37,307 bases of DNA from Actinomycetota bacterium (GCA_003168215.1 PMSW01000160.1:1-37307), one strand, 5' to 3'. Shown: positions 7,447 to 16,311, counted from the first letter of the stretch. Translations and numbers: made by a program. The notes: generated by a model from the sequence alone, not told the origin.

Positions 7447-9579
7447 GTGATGGGTCATCTGCGAGCAGCCCCCCGGCCTGCCGTGCTCACTGCCATGATC
7501 GTCATGCTCGCCATGGCGGCGGCGTCCTGCGCGGCGCCCGGCCCCGGCCCCGGGCCCGCCGCCAGCAAGACTGCAGACCAGGCACGGGCCAGCGCGGTGA
7601 TCGCCAGGAAAGTCTGCCGCCAGCCGGCCCCGTCGAGCACCCCGGTCCGGGGCACGGCGCGGCAGGCGGCGAAGGCAGCCGTGCCGGCGCCGGCCGCGGT
7701 GATCCGGGTAGACCAGGTCGGCTACCCGACGGCAGCGCCGAAGCTGGCCGAGATCATGGCGGCGTCCGGGCAGGGCGGCGGGCCGGGCTGGGTGCTGGTC
7801 CGGGCCGGGACCTGCGCAGTCGCGGCTTCCGGGGTAGCAAGCCAGAATCTCGGCGCATGGAGCAAGCGGTACAGCTCGGTGTGGGCGGTGCGCTTCTCCG
7901 GGCTCCGGGCCACCGGCCGTTACCGCATCGGCCTGGCCGGTGACCCGTCGGTCGCTTCGCCCTGGTTCGAGATCGCCCCGGCCCGGCAGATCTACGCGCG
8001 GCCCCTGGCCAATGCGCTCTCGTTCTACCGTAACGAGCGCGATGGCCCTGACTTCGTCCGCTCGGCGCTGCGCACCGCGCCCGGTGACCTCAATGACGAG
8101 CGCGCCATGACCTACCGGACGCCCCGTGTCAACGACAACGGGGACTTTAAGGGCAGCCTGGCCAGATACGCCACCGGCATCACCATCAACGCATCCGGTG
8201 GCTGGTTCGACGCCGGCGACAACCTGCATTTCGTGGAGACCACGAGCTATGCCGCCGCGATCATGCTGCAGGGCATCGAGTCGTTCCCCGCCCAGATGGG
8301 GGCGGCTGCGCACGCGAACTTCACCAGCGAGGCCAAATTCGGCCTCGACTTCCTACAGCGCATGTGGAACGAGCGGACAAAAACGCTCTACTACCAGGTC
8401 GGTACCGGGGAGGCAAACAACTACTACTTCGGCGACCATGACATCTGGCGGCTTCCCCAGGCGGATGACCATTACAAGGGATCAAATCCGCGTTACGTCT
8501 ACATCCGCCATCCGCCAGTATTCAGGGCCGGCCCGCCAGGCTCGCCGGTCAGCCCGAACCTGGCCGGACGGCTCGCGGCCGACTTCGCGCTCTGCTACCG
8601 CGTCTATCGCGCCACTGACCCGGCCTTTGCCGCCCGGTGCCTGCGGTCGGCGGAGACCGTTTACTCGCTGGCCGGCACGCACTGGAAGGGTCAGTTGCTG
8701 ACCGCCGCGCCGTACGACTTCTACCCGGAGACGACGTGGCGGGACGACATGATGCTCGGCGCGACGGAACTCTCGCTGGCCCTGCATGCGGCGGGCGGCC
8801 CGGGTAACCTTCCGGCCGGCCTGCCGGTCCGGTCGGCCGCGACCTACCTGCGCGCCGCCGCTGACTGGGCCAATGCCTGGGTGCACGGCCGGAGCGCGCT
8901 GTCCGACACGCTCAACCTGTACGACGTGAGTGCGCTGGCCGACTACGAACTTGATCTGGCCATCGGGCAGCAGCACGTCAGCGGCCTGGCCGTCACCCAG
9001 GCGGCACTGCTGGAGAACCTGCGGGGCCAGATCGAGAAGGCGATCGGCATCGCCGGCCGTGACCCGTTCGGCTTCGGATTTTCCTGGGATCAGTGGGACA
9101 CCACGACCCACGGCGCCGGGCTGTCGGTGATGGCGAACTCCTACGACGCGCTGGCTGGCCGCCCGGTCTTCGCGGCGTGGGCGCAGCGCTGGCTCGATGA
9201 CATCCTCGGCGCCAACGCCTGGGGCGTGTCCCTGATCGTCGGCGACGGGACGATCTTCCCCGACTGCATGCAGCACCAGATCGCCAACCTGGTCGGCTCC
9301 CACGACGGAAAGCCGCCGGTGCTCGCCGGCGCGGCAGTGGAGGGGCCGAACTCGTTCGCCGCGACAGGGACAGTGCCGAACATGCGGCCCTGCGTGGCCA
9401 ACGGGCCGGGCGATGTCCCGTACTCGGCGTTCAGCGGCCATAACGCGGTATTTGCGGACAACGTCCAGTCGTACTCGACGGTGGAGCCCGCCATTGACCT
9501 GACGTCGCTGACCCCGCTGGCGTTCGCCTGGCAGGACAACGCCGCAGGCCCGTCAAAGAGGATGTCCCGGATTCCGTAA
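7447..9579 (+). CDS. Glycoside hydrolase family 9 lipoprotein (endoglucanase-like)
   Basis: A 710-residue secreted beta-glucanase-like enzyme. The N-terminus has a short basic segment, a hydrophobic stretch and the lipobox-like AASC with Cys28, so it is probably exported and lipid-anchored. A low-complexity Pro/Gly/Ala linker follows, then the cellulase N-terminal Ig-like domain (VIRVDQVGYPTAAPKLAEI) and the GH9 (alpha/alpha)6 barrel. The catalytic-base motif DAGD is at residues 255-258 in GGWFDAGDNLHF. The expected general-acid Glu is Glu680 in STVEPAIDL. The usual His-His-Arg loop is poorly conserved (FPDCMQHQIANL), so the substrate may not be plain cellulose. The start is GTG 7447 or ATG 7450. 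A strong hairpin ends the gene. Confidence 0.9.
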   Translation: MMGHLRAAPRPAVLTAMIVMLAMAAASCAAPGPGPGPAASKTADQARASAVIARKVCRQPAPSSTPVRGTARQAAKAAVPAPAAVIRVDQVGYPTAAPKLAEIMAASGQGGGPGWVLVRAGTCAVAASGVASQNLGAWSKRYSSVWAVRFSGLRATGRYRIGLAGDPSVASPWFEIAPARQIYARPLANALSFYRNERDGPDFVRSALRTAPGDLNDERAMTYRTPRVNDNGDFKGSLARYATGITINASGGWFDAGDNLHFVETTSYAAAIMLQGIESFPAQMGAAAHANFTSEAKFGLDFLQRMWNERTKTLYYQVGTGEANNYYFGDHDIWRLPQADDHYKGSNPRYVYIRHPPVFRAGPPGSPVSPNLAGRLAADFALCYRVYRATDPAFAARCLRSAETVYSLAGTHWKGQLLTAAPYDFYPETTWRDDMMLGATELSLALHAAGGPGNLPAGLPVRSAATYLRAAADWANAWVHGRSALSDTLNLYDVSALADYELDLAIGQQHVSGLAVTQAALLENLRGQIEKAIGIAGRDPFGFGFSWDQWDTTTHGAGLSVMANSYDALAGRPVFAAWAQRWLDDILGANAWGVSLIVGDGTIFPDCMQHQIANLVGSHDGKPPVLAGAAVEGPNSFAATGTVPNMRPCVANGPGDVPYSAFSGHNAVFADNVQSYSTVEPAIDLTSLTPLAFAWQDNAAGPSKRMSRIP

Positions 9580-9588
9580 GCACATCGA

Positions 9589-9624
9589 GCTGAAGGGGCC
9601 GCCGGCTACGGCCGGCCCTTCAGC
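9589..9624 (+). terminator. Rho-independent-type terminator after GH9 gene
   Basis: A hairpin with arms GCTGAAGGG and CCCTTCAGC and a GC-rich inner stem (GCCGGC/GGCCGGC) starts 10 bases after the GH9 stop. No clear T-run follows. Confidence 0.75.
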
Positions 9625-9700
9625 GTGTGCGGGGGCCGGCGGCCGTAGGCTCTGCGGGAGATGCGTCACGAGGTGCGACGCCAGATAGCGGGGAGGCTCC

Positions 9701-10465
9701 ATGGCTGATCGGCTGGATGGGACGGTTGCGCTGGTCACTGGCGCCTCGAGCGGGATCGGCGTGACCACCGCGCTGGAGCTGGCCCGCCACGGCGCCGCGC
9801 TGGCGCTGGCCGCCCGCCGGGCCGAGCGGCTGGAGGAGCTAGCGGCGCGGATCCGCGGCGACGGCGGGGTCGCCGTGGTGCTCCCGGCGGATGTCACCAG
9901 CGAGAAGGAAGCGGGCCGGCTGGTCGAGCGGACAGTGGCCGAGCTGGGGCGGCTGGACACGCTGGTCAACAACGCCGGGGTGATGCTGCTGGGACCGGTC
10001 GAGGGCGCGCCGACGGACGAGTGGCGGCGGATGATCGAGGTCAACCTGCTCGGCCTGATGTACTGCGCGCAGGCTGCCCTGCCGCACCTGGTCAGCGCGG
10101 CGGAAGACGGCCCGCGGCAGGTTGCCGACATGGTCAACATCAGCTCCGTGGCCGGCCGGATAGCCCGCAGCGGCAACGCCGTCTATAACGCGACGAAGCA
10201 CGGGGTCGGGGCGTTCAGCGAGGCGCTGCGCCAGGAGGTCACGACCCGGCACGTCCGGGTCTCATTGATCGAGCCTGGCGTGACCGAGACCGAGCTGGCC
10301 GGCCACAACCGGCCGGAAGTCCTTGAGCAGATCAACCGGCGCTTCGGCGACATCACGCGGCTGAAGGCCGTGGACATCGCCGAAACCATCGGGTTTGTCG
10401 TGACCAGGCCCCGTCACATGATTATTAACGAGCTGATGATCCGGCCCACCGAGCAGGAGGGTTAG
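9701..10465 (+). CDS. SDR family NAD(P)-dependent oxidoreductase (YdfG-like)
   Basis: A 254-residue classical short-chain dehydrogenase. The nucleotide-binding motif TGASSGIG is at residues 13-20, NNAGVM stabilises the fold, and the active site has Ser in NISSVAGR and the YxxxK pair in YNATKHG. The C-terminal part (SLIEPGVTETELAGHN, then MIINELMIRPT) matches the NADP-dependent hydroxy-acid/serine dehydrogenase branch typified by YdfG. A GGGAGG ribosome site lies just upstream of the ATG. It is cytoplasmic and probably tetrameric, as is usual for the family; the substrate is unknown. It follows the GH9 terminator, so it is a separate unit, and converges on the DEAD-box helicase gene. Confidence 0.93.
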   Translation: MADRLDGTVALVTGASSGIGVTTALELARHGAALALAARRAERLEELAARIRGDGGVAVVLPADVTSEKEAGRLVERTVAELGRLDTLVNNAGVMLLGPVEGAPTDEWRRMIEVNLLGLMYCAQAALPHLVSAAEDGPRQVADMVNISSVAGRIARSGNAVYNATKHGVGAFSEALRQEVTTRHVRVSLIEPGVTETELAGHNRPEVLEQINRRFGDITRLKAVDIAETIGFVVTRPRHMIINELMIRPTEQEG

Positions 10466-10590
10466 CCCGCGCTCGGGCGGACTCGCAGGCCGGACCGGCC
10501 ACCGGATCTCCGTTAAATATCTTCTGCATTCCGGCGCCGGGGTCGGCCGGGCAGTGCCCTGCTCAGAGGCCTGCCCGGACTGCCGGCTGA

Positions 10591-10617
10591 GCAGGCCGGC
10601 TAGGAAGGCCGGCCTGC
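10591..10617. terminator. Hairpin terminator overlapping the helicase stop codon
   Basis: Perfect 10-base arms GCAGGCCGGC (10591-10600) and GCCGGCCTGC (10608-10617) with a 7-base loop contain the helicase stop (minus strand, 10600-10602) and face the SDR gene end at 10465. It probably acts in both directions. Confidence 0.6.
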
Positions 10618-12162
10618 CTGGCGCGGCTGGTCGCCACGGCGCGGATGGCGGCCTGCACCGGACCAGCTCGCGCCGGACCGGCTGGCGCCGGAACGGCCCC
10701 CGCCCCGCGGGTTCTGCCGGGGCGTGGCCTGCGCAGGGCGCACGGCCGGCGGGCTCGCGGTGGGCACGAACGGCGTGCCCGAGGTCGCGATCTGGCGGAC
10801 CACATGGTGCCCGGCCTGCACGTCGTCCCTGGTGGCGGTCACCCCGGCGGCGTCGTGCATGCGGCTGACCTCGCGTGCCTGCGCGTGGTCGACAAGCGCG
10901 ACCACCATGCCGCTGGCGCCGGCCCTTGCCGTGCGGCCGGACCTGTGCAGGTAGTCCTTGTGGTCATTCGGCGGGTCGAAGTGGACGACAAGCTCGACGT
11001 CGTCCACGTGGATGCCACGGGCGGCGACGTCGGTGGCGACCAGGACGCGAGGCTGGCCGGCCGCGAACGCGGCAAGCGCCCGCTGCCGCTGGTTCTGGTT
11101 CAGGTTGCCGTGGATGGCGACCGCATCGACGCCCTCCCTGCGGAACTGCTTGGCAAGCCGGTCCGCGCCGTGCTTGGTGCGGACGAAGAACAGGGTGCGA
11201 GCCGGGCGGCCCGCGATCTCCGCCGCCACCGGCAGCTTGTCCTGCGCGGACATCACCAGCAGGCGGTGCTCGGCGACTCCGCCATCCAGCACCTCGGTGG
11301 CGACGGCGTGCACGGCGGGATCGCTGAGATAGGTATGCACCAGCTGGGCTACGCCGCGGTCCAGGGTGGCGGAGAACAGCATCCGCTGCCGTCCGGCCGG
11401 GGTGGCGTCCAGGATCCGGGTGACGGCCGGCAGGAAGCCCAGGTCGGCCATGTGATCGGCCTCGTCGAGGACGGTGATGTCGATATCGGCGAGCGTCACG
11501 GCGCTGCGTTCCATCAGGTCGATCAGCCGGCCGGGGGTGGCCACGACGATGTCGACGCCGCGCCGGATCTGGTCGATCTGACGTCCGATCGGGGCGCCGC
11601 CGTACACCGTTGTCACGCTCACGCCGAGAGTCCGGCCAAGCGGCCCGAGTACCTCGGCCACCTGCCGGGCGAGTTCACGAGTGGGGACCAGCACCAGCCC
11701 GCGGGGGGCCTTGTCGTGCAGGCGGCCCGGAGACCCGGCCAGCCTGGTGAGCATCGCGAGGCCGAAGGCGAGCGTCTTTCCCGACCCGGTCTGCGCACGG
11801 CCGAGTACGTCGCGGCCCGCGAGGGCATCGGGCAGTGCCCGGGCCTGGATGGCGAACGGCATGTCGATGCCGCCGGCCGCCAGCGCGTCCACCAGCCGGG
11901 CGGCAAGGCCGAGCTCGCGGAAGGTCGTCGGGGCGGGCGCCGGGACCGCCAGGGCGGCGGTCAGCGCGCGGTCAAGCTCGGCGGCCTGATCATCGCGCCG
12001 GCTGGTGAGCCTGCCGTCGCGGCGGACGGCGGGGCCGTTCCTCGCGGCGTCCTCGCCGCGGTAGCGGGGCATGGCGGGACGGCGGCGCGGGCCAGCCGCG
12101 CCGCTGCGCGGGTCGGCCGTCCGGCGACGGGGGGTCGCACGACGGTCAGCACTTTGGGGCAT
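10600..12162 (-). CDS. DEAD-box ATP-dependent RNA helicase
   Basis: A 520-residue DEAD-box helicase that unwinds RNA duplexes, probably in ribosome assembly or mRNA turnover. In order: a basic disordered N-terminus (residues 1-75), Q motif near FRELG and FAIQ, motif I AQTGSGKT (123-130), Ia PTRELA, motif II DEAD (233-236), motif III SAT (264-266), motif V TDVAARGIHV and motif VI HRSGRTAR (406-413). The C-terminal tail is Arg/Gly/Ser-rich (NPRGGGRSGASRSGASWSG), a likely RNA-binding extension. A GGAG lies about 9 bases before the ATG. The 237-base leader behind the cupin gene contains a strong hairpin (12269-12287), a possible site of cold or autoregulatory control. The C-terminal RGG-type tail is common in actinobacterial RhlE-like helicases. 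Confidence 0.95.
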   Translation of the reverse strand: MPQSADRRATPRRRTADPRSGAAGPRRRPAMPRYRGEDAARNGPAVRRDGRLTSRRDDQAAELDRALTAALAVPAPAPTTFRELGLAARLVDALAAGGIDMPFAIQARALPDALAGRDVLGRAQTGSGKTLAFGLAMLTRLAGSPGRLHDKAPRGLVLVPTRELARQVAEVLGPLGRTLGVSVTTVYGGAPIGRQIDQIRRGVDIVVATPGRLIDLMERSAVTLADIDITVLDEADHMADLGFLPAVTRILDATPAGRQRMLFSATLDRGVAQLVHTYLSDPAVHAVATEVLDGGVAEHRLLVMSAQDKLPVAAEIAGRPARTLFFVRTKHGADRLAKQFRREGVDAVAIHGNLNQNQRQRALAAFAAGQPRVLVATDVAARGIHVDDVELVVHFDPPNDHKDYLHRSGRTARAGASGMVVALVDHAQAREVSRMHDAAGVTATRDDVQAGHHVVRQIATSGTPFVPTASPPAVRPAQATPRQNPRGGGRSGASRSGASWSGAGRHPRRGDQPRQAGRPS

Positions 12163-12268
12163 AGATGAACTCCATCAGCAGTTCGGGGCCGCGTAGCGGG
12201 AGGAGATCTCGGCGACGGCGGCGAACCCTCTGGCTCACCGGGAAGCGAACTGCTCACAGAAGCGACCA

Positions 12269-12287
12269 CGCGGGCAGCTCGCCCGCG
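12269..12287 (-). promoter_or_regulatory. Hairpin in the leader of the helicase gene
   Basis: Arms CGCGGGC (12269-12275) and GCCCGCG (12281-12287) with a 5-base loop lie between the cupin stop and the helicase start on the minus strand. It could end the cupin transcript or structure the helicase 5' leader. Confidence 0.4.
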
Positions 12288-12399
12288 GGAGTGGCGGCAT
12301 ACACGTGCCGCTGTGATCTCTAACCTACCAGCAGGGCAGGATGTTCCCGCTTGCCCGGGTGGCGGGGCGGGCGCGCGCGTCGTCAGGGTGCTCACGTCG

Positions 12400-12855
12400 T
12401 CAGGGTGCGCTCGTGCCCGACCGCCCGTAGGCGTCCTCGAGCCGGACGACGTCCTTGCGCCAGCCGGGATCGGCCGTGGACGACTCGACGAACGTGACGT
12501 CGGTGATGGCCGTGACCCGGTGCAGCACACCCGGGGGCAGGTGGATGGTGTCGCCCGGGCCGAAACGCTGCTCGGTCAGCTGGTCAGCGGCCGGGCCGTG
12601 CAGCACCAGCGCGTCGCCGGCCAGCATGCTGATCGTCTCTTCCTTCTCCCGGTGGTACTGCAGGCTCAGCGAATGGCCCGCTTCGACGTGAATGACCTTG
12701 CCGACGTACTTGCCCTCGACGGCAGCGAAGATCAGCTCGTATCCCCACGGCTTGTCCTGCCGGCTGGCACGGTAGATCTCGGCCTGCGGGCCGGGTGCAG
12801 CCGGCCCGATGGTGTCCGGAGCGCTGCTCAACGGGCCTCCCAGTTCTGATGTCAC
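12400..12855 (-). CDS. Cupin-domain protein (type II mannose-6-phosphate isomerase-like)
   Basis: A 151-residue single-cupin protein. The first cupin motif appears as [21 protein letters not shown] (His, Glu metal ligands) and the second as [17 protein letters not shown] (His ligand). The opening [12 protein letters not shown]-like segment ([15 protein letters not shown]) and the overall order resemble the C-terminal isomerase domain of bifunctional mannose-6-phosphate isomerase/GDP-mannose pyrophosphorylase, but the nucleotidyltransferase part is absent. It may isomerise or bind a sugar phosphate; the substrate is unproven. The start is GTG at 12855. It lies upstream of the helicase on the same strand, with a 237-base gap. 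Confidence 0.85.
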   Translation of the reverse strand: MTSELGGPLSSAPDTIGPAAPGPQAEIYRASRQDKPWGYELIFAAVEGKYVGKVIHVEAGHSLSLQYHREKEETISMLAGDALVLHGPAADQLTEQRFGPGDTIHLPPGVLHRVTAITDVTFVESSTADPGWRKDVVRLEDAYGRSGTSAP

Positions 12856-13006
12856 GACGCAAGCCTGAATCCTACGTTCCCCGCGGTGCTCGTCTGCTTA
12901 CCATGCGTCAGAACGCGCCGGGCAGTGTCATAACTCCTCTTTCTTGTCCGGTTTCTTGTCCGGCTGGCATCGTCAGCCGGACCGGCGCTGCCGGGCAGGG
13001 ACGGGC

Positions 13007-14962
13007 TCAGGGATTGCTGCCGGTGCTGGCATCACCAGCGGTCAGCAGCCCGAGCGGGCTCGGGGCGGCGAACTCGACCTGCACGGCGTCCTGCCCATTG
13101 CCGTTCCCGGCTGCGCGCACGCTCGCGGCCAGGTACGGCGGGCGCTGCGCGCGCAGGAAGGCAAGCACGGACCGGAGGAACCTGGCCCGACCCGGGCGGG
13201 CCGGGGCCCGGCCGCCGGCTGTGCCGGGCGCGGAAATCTCGGCCATCCGAAGCGGCATCCCCGGGCTGGCACCCGGACCGGAGTCGGCGAAGGCCACGAT
13301 ACGCAGGGTGTGCTGGGTGGCCAGGGCGGCGAGCGTCGTGAGCAGCCGGGAGTCCACCTGCCCTGCGGTCAGTTGCTTCCTGGCGGCGGCGGTGACGCGG
13401 ATGTCGGTGTTGCGCAGCAGCTGGGTGCCGGCCGCCTTGCGGGCCAGCAGGTCGGCGTGCAGCGCGTTCCGGTAGGCGGCAGCGCCGTCGGGCGCGACGA
13501 CCCGGACCTGGATTTGCGCATTGCCGGCCCCGAAGGCTGCCGCCACCTCCGGCGCGTACACCCCGTCGAGGCGGCTGCCGAACTGGCTTCGGACGGCTGC
13601 GGTGGCTATCACCACGTCCGAGCCGAGCGGGTCTTCCGCCGACGACCCCAGCATGAGGAGGTTACCGGCGGGGATGCCATCCGCTCGCAGCGCAGCACAC
13701 ATGGCCGGGTCACAGGAAACGATGGCCCCCCGGCTGAGCTGCCGGGCAGCCCAGGCGGCCGCCTGGCGGCGGATCGCCGCCGCGCTAGCGGGGCTGACGG
13801 CGGCAGGAACTCCCGATGATGCCCGGCCGCCATGGGGCAGGAACCTGTTGAAGCCAGCGGCGGATAACACGATCAGTACGACGACTGCAGCCAAGGCAGT
13901 CCCCGTCAGGCACAGCAGCTCATTGGGCCGGTTATGGCGCCGCGCGCTGCGCCGGCCATCGCGCTGCCCGCTGGCAATGCCTGCGTGCCTGGCCCCCCGC
14001 GGCTGGGCGTCCTGTGCGTCCGGTTCGGCCGGCTCGGTGTCGCCGGGCCACGCCGCGTCCTCCGCAGCGGCATACGCGGGCTGCCCGGTCAGGTCCAGGG
14101 ACAGCTGGTAGCGGCGCTCCGCCTCGGCGTAGTCGCCCCGAGCCTGGGCCAGAATGCCGAGACGATGCAGGCTGCGGGAAACGGCGGCCGTGTCCCCAAC
14201 GCCGGCGGACATCTCCAGCGACTGCTGGTAGTGCCGTTCCGCCTCGGCGTAGTTGCCCTGGACCTGCGCGATCTTGCCGATCTCCTGTGTCCAGGCCGCG
14301 CGCAGCGGCGAACCAGCGGGGAGCCAGGCGAGCGTCTCCCGGATGAGTGCAGCCTCGTGATCAAGCTCGCCCCAGGCGTGCAGTTGCGCGCACACGACCT
14401 CGGTGAGGGCTCCGGCCTGGTCGTTGTTGCCTGCCTCGTGCAGATGGTGGCGGCCCTCGAGCAGGTCGTGCAGGTCCGCGTGCCGGTCCTGCGGCCAGGC
14501 GGCAGCCCGCCACTGCCAGTACTCGGCGGCGCACTGGTGAGCCCTGGTGACCTCGCCGCCGCGCCCCACGGCAGTCAGGTCCCGGTGCAGCGCGCCTGCG
14601 GTCCGCCGGTCGACGAAGACCTGCGGGGTGTCCGCGCGCGCCGGGACCTCACTGCGAGGGATCTGCGGCAGCACCAGCAGGCCCGCGTCCTCGCATTCGG
14701 AGATCAGCTCGGCGAGGTCGGCCGGGGCGTGGTAAGGCGGGGCAGGGCCTTGTACGGCTGGCCCGGACGCGGTCGCTGGGCCGGCCTGTCCGATCTGGAA
14801 GAGCAGCGCATTGCGCCCGGCGGGCTCGCGGTAGACGGATACGCCGATCAGCAGTCGCAGCGCGGGACCGGTGAGGCAGCCAGGCGCGCCGTGCAGCGAG
14901 CCCCGGCACGGCCGGTTTGCGTGCCTGGCGTGCCGTGCGGCGCCAGACGGCACGCCGGTCAC
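13007..14962 (-). CDS. TPR protein with transmembrane segment and conserved extracytoplasmic domain; STAND-like N-terminus lacking the NTPase
   Basis: A 651-residue protein of unknown function. The N-terminal part (RLLIGVSVYREPAGRNALLFQIG, about residues 35-58, and the helical region to about 200) resembles the segment after the NB-ARC ATPase in actinobacterial STAND proteins, yet no P-loop is present here or in the upstream DNA. Two clear TPR units follow (GNYAEAERHYQQSLEMS and GDYAEAERRYQLSLDLT, about 230-305), then an acidic/basic linker, one transmembrane helix (TGTALAAVVVLIVLSAAGF, about 350-370) and a roughly 280-residue outer domain containing VSCDPAMC, VRVVAPDGAAAYR and FAAPSPLG. The outer domain is well-formed and probably functional. 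It could be a truncated STAND gene or a true membrane-sensor variant. The start could lie elsewhere. Confidence 0.75.
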   Translation of the reverse strand: MTGVPSGAARHARHANRPCRGSLHGAPGCLTGPALRLLIGVSVYREPAGRNALLFQIGQAGPATASGPAVQGPAPPYHAPADLAELISECEDAGLLVLPQIPRSEVPARADTPQVFVDRRTAGALHRDLTAVGRGGEVTRAHQCAAEYWQWRAAAWPQDRHADLHDLLEGRHHLHEAGNNDQAGALTEVVCAQLHAWGELDHEAALIRETLAWLPAGSPLRAAWTQEIGKIAQVQGNYAEAERHYQQSLEMSAGVGDTAAVSRSLHRLGILAQARGDYAEAERRYQLSLDLTGQPAYAAAEDAAWPGDTEPAEPDAQDAQPRGARHAGIASGQRDGRRSARRHNRPNELLCLTGTALAAVVVLIVLSAAGFNRFLPHGGRASSGVPAAVSPASAAAIRRQAAAWAARQLSRGAIVSCDPAMCAALRADGIPAGNLLMLGSSAEDPLGSDVVIATAAVRSQFGSRLDGVYAPEVAAAFGAGNAQIQVRVVAPDGAAAYRNALHADLLARKAAGTQLLRNTDIRVTAAARKQLTAGQVDSRLLTTLAALATQHTLRIVAFADSGPGASPGMPLRMAEISAPGTAGGRAPARPGRARFLRSVLAFLRAQRPPYLAASVRAAGNGNGQDAVQVEFAAPSPLGLLTAGDASTGSNP

Positions 14963-15170
14963 GCCACCTCAACTCGTAACGAGGCGGCACTAATATCCGC
15001 AGCAATCGCTTTGGCCAGCACATTGCTCCTTCGCGGCAATCCAGGCAGCAGTGGGACCAGGGATATATAGCACGGCCTGGTCCTCCCTCGCGTGCAATTT
15101 CATGAGAGCTATCGGGCATGGTCGATTTGTCAGTGGTTATATGGGTAAGTACAGGGCAATTAGCAACTCT

Positions 15171-15202
15171 ATGAACTGGTAGTGATCTATTTTCCAGTTC
15201 AT
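15171..15202. repeat. Inverted repeat in AT-rich island
   Basis: Perfect 9-base arms ATGAACTGG (15171-15179) and CCAGTTCAT (15194-15202) flank 14 AT-rich bases. It may be an operator for the TPR gene or a remnant of acquired DNA. Confidence 0.45.
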
Positions 15203-15559
15203 TTGTCGGCTATTACCGGCACAGTGTGGAGAAGTATCACCGATCAGCATAATTATGGACATGCGTGCCAGGAATCGCAGCTTGGCGCGATGGCGGTGCG
15301 GATGGCGGCGCGCGAGCGGGTCTGCCCTGGCGGCGGCCGGAGGATGCATGGATCCGGGCTGCCAATGGGTCTGCTTTGACCAGTCCCGGAAAGGTCACGG
15401 GCATGGTGCGCCATGGCGGCGCACGACAACAGGGCAAAACGAGGGCATCCCGCAGCAGCGCCTGCTGACGCCGCGCCGCGCCGTTTTGCGGCAGTGCTAG
15501 CTCAGCTGGCGAGATAGCTGCTAGCAGGCACGCAAGAATGAGCAGATTTAAGCCAGAAT

Positions 15560-15587
15560 GCGGGTGACCCGGAACCGGGTCACCCGC
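15560..15587 (-). terminator. Strong terminator of the cold-shock gene
   Basis: A perfect 13+13 inverted repeat (GCGGGTGACCCGG / CCGGGTCACCCGC) with AA at its centre lies about 55 bases past the cold-shock stop on the minus strand. A second, smaller hairpin with a CTTCGG core lies between them (15600-15619). Confidence 0.75.
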
Positions 15588-15640
15588 ACCCGTCCTAACA
15601 GCTCGCCCTTCGGCGGGCTGTCACTATCGTGCGGCCAGGA

Positions 15641-15844
15641 TCAGAGCGGGCGGACCTGCTCAGCCTGCGGGCCTTTCGCGCCCTGGCCGGCGGTGAACTC
15701 GACCCGCTGGTTCTCCTGAAGACTGCGGAAACCGTCAGCCTGGATCGCGGAGTGGTGAACAAAGACGTCGGCGGTGCCATCGTCGGGGGCGATGAAACCA
15801 TAGCCCTTGTCGGCGTTGAACCACTTCACGGTGCCCTGAGGCAT
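15641..15844 (-). CDS. Cold-shock protein (CspA family)
   Basis: A 67-residue single-domain cold-shock protein, an RNA chaperone with an OB fold. It has the standard start [17 protein letters not shown] with RNP1 (KGYGFI) and RNP2 (VFVHHSAI), and ends normally at [10 protein letters not shown]. The frame stays open upstream to 15907, but the ATG at 15844 matches the family and is preceded by a strong AGGAGAG ribosome site. Full-length and intact. The upstream 200 bases are gene-free, consistent with a long structured 5' leader as in many csp genes. A monocistronic unit is likely given the perfect terminator downstream. Confidence 0.97.
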   Translation of the reverse strand: MPQGTVKWFNADKGYGFIAPDDGTADVFVHHSAIQADGFRSLQENQRVEFTAGQGAKGPQAEQVRPL

Positions 15845-16311
15845 GCACTCTCTCCTACATGAAGATCTCCGGGTTCCACGGATGAGGATCCCGGGTTGCT
15901 GCGACAACGTGCCACTTTAACTGATGGCCAGGCCGCCGATGTTCCCGGGAGCCTGCTGCCGACGTGGCAGACGCTGTCACATGTGCACGAAATTTTTTCC
16001 GGCTGCAACCAGCCCCAATCCAACACCATCACGCGGCTGGATGCTCTCTATATCGCAAGTTCGGTCGGATCAATGCCCTGACCTGCACCGAATCACAGGG
16101 AGTTAGCGTCCGTTATGTCAGCATCCTGTGGATCTGGACGGCCACCCAACAACGGAACTGATCGGCGAGTACCGCGAGTACCGGGAGTACTGCGCGGTCT
16201 TCGGCGGACAATGGTGCCGTCCCGTGTTCTTCACCGCGCGCGATCGTTCCAGCCGGGCACCGGGTCAGCTGTCGCGGCCGGGAGCCGCCGGGTGCACGAA
16301 GAGGAGACATC
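15845..16311. other. Gene-free stretch upstream of csp and the VOC remnant
   Basis: About 467 bases without a supported gene. It should contain the csp promoter and leader on the minus strand; the best candidate is TTGATC and TATAGA (plus 16068-16073 and 16047-16052), with a short 15-base spacer. Three 9-base tandem units of the GAGTACCGC type lie at 16167-16193. Overlapping open frames at 16115-16358 have no recognisable product. Confidence 0.45.

Larger units (their letters stand above)
14963..15640. other. Gene-free AT-rich island between TPR gene and cold-shock gene
   Basis: About 680 bases without a convincing gene. The part from 15060 to 15260 is much more AT-rich than the rest of the window (TATATAG, TTATATGGG, CATAATTATGG). 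It probably holds the promoter of the minus-strand TPR gene, but no clean -35/-10 pair is visible. The right-hand part is GC-rich with only weak open frames, and ends with the cold-shock terminator. Confidence 0.6.

Noticed and set aside
10645-12168. Long plus-strand open frame opposite the helicase, and similar long frames opposite other genes
   Set aside because: These are antisense mirror frames common in high-GC DNA; the helicase motifs are complete on the minus strand.
15496-15590. A tRNA-like stretch (TAGCTCAGCTGGCGAG, resembling a D-arm) before the cold-shock terminator
   Set aside because: No matching acceptor stem, anticodon arm or T-loop consensus could be placed around it; the downstream hairpin is better explained as a terminator.
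15980-16020. T-run beside a small GGCTG/CAGCC hairpin as a terminator
   Set aside because: The T-run precedes the hairpin on the plus strand and becomes an A-run after it on the minus strand, the wrong order for a terminator in either direction.
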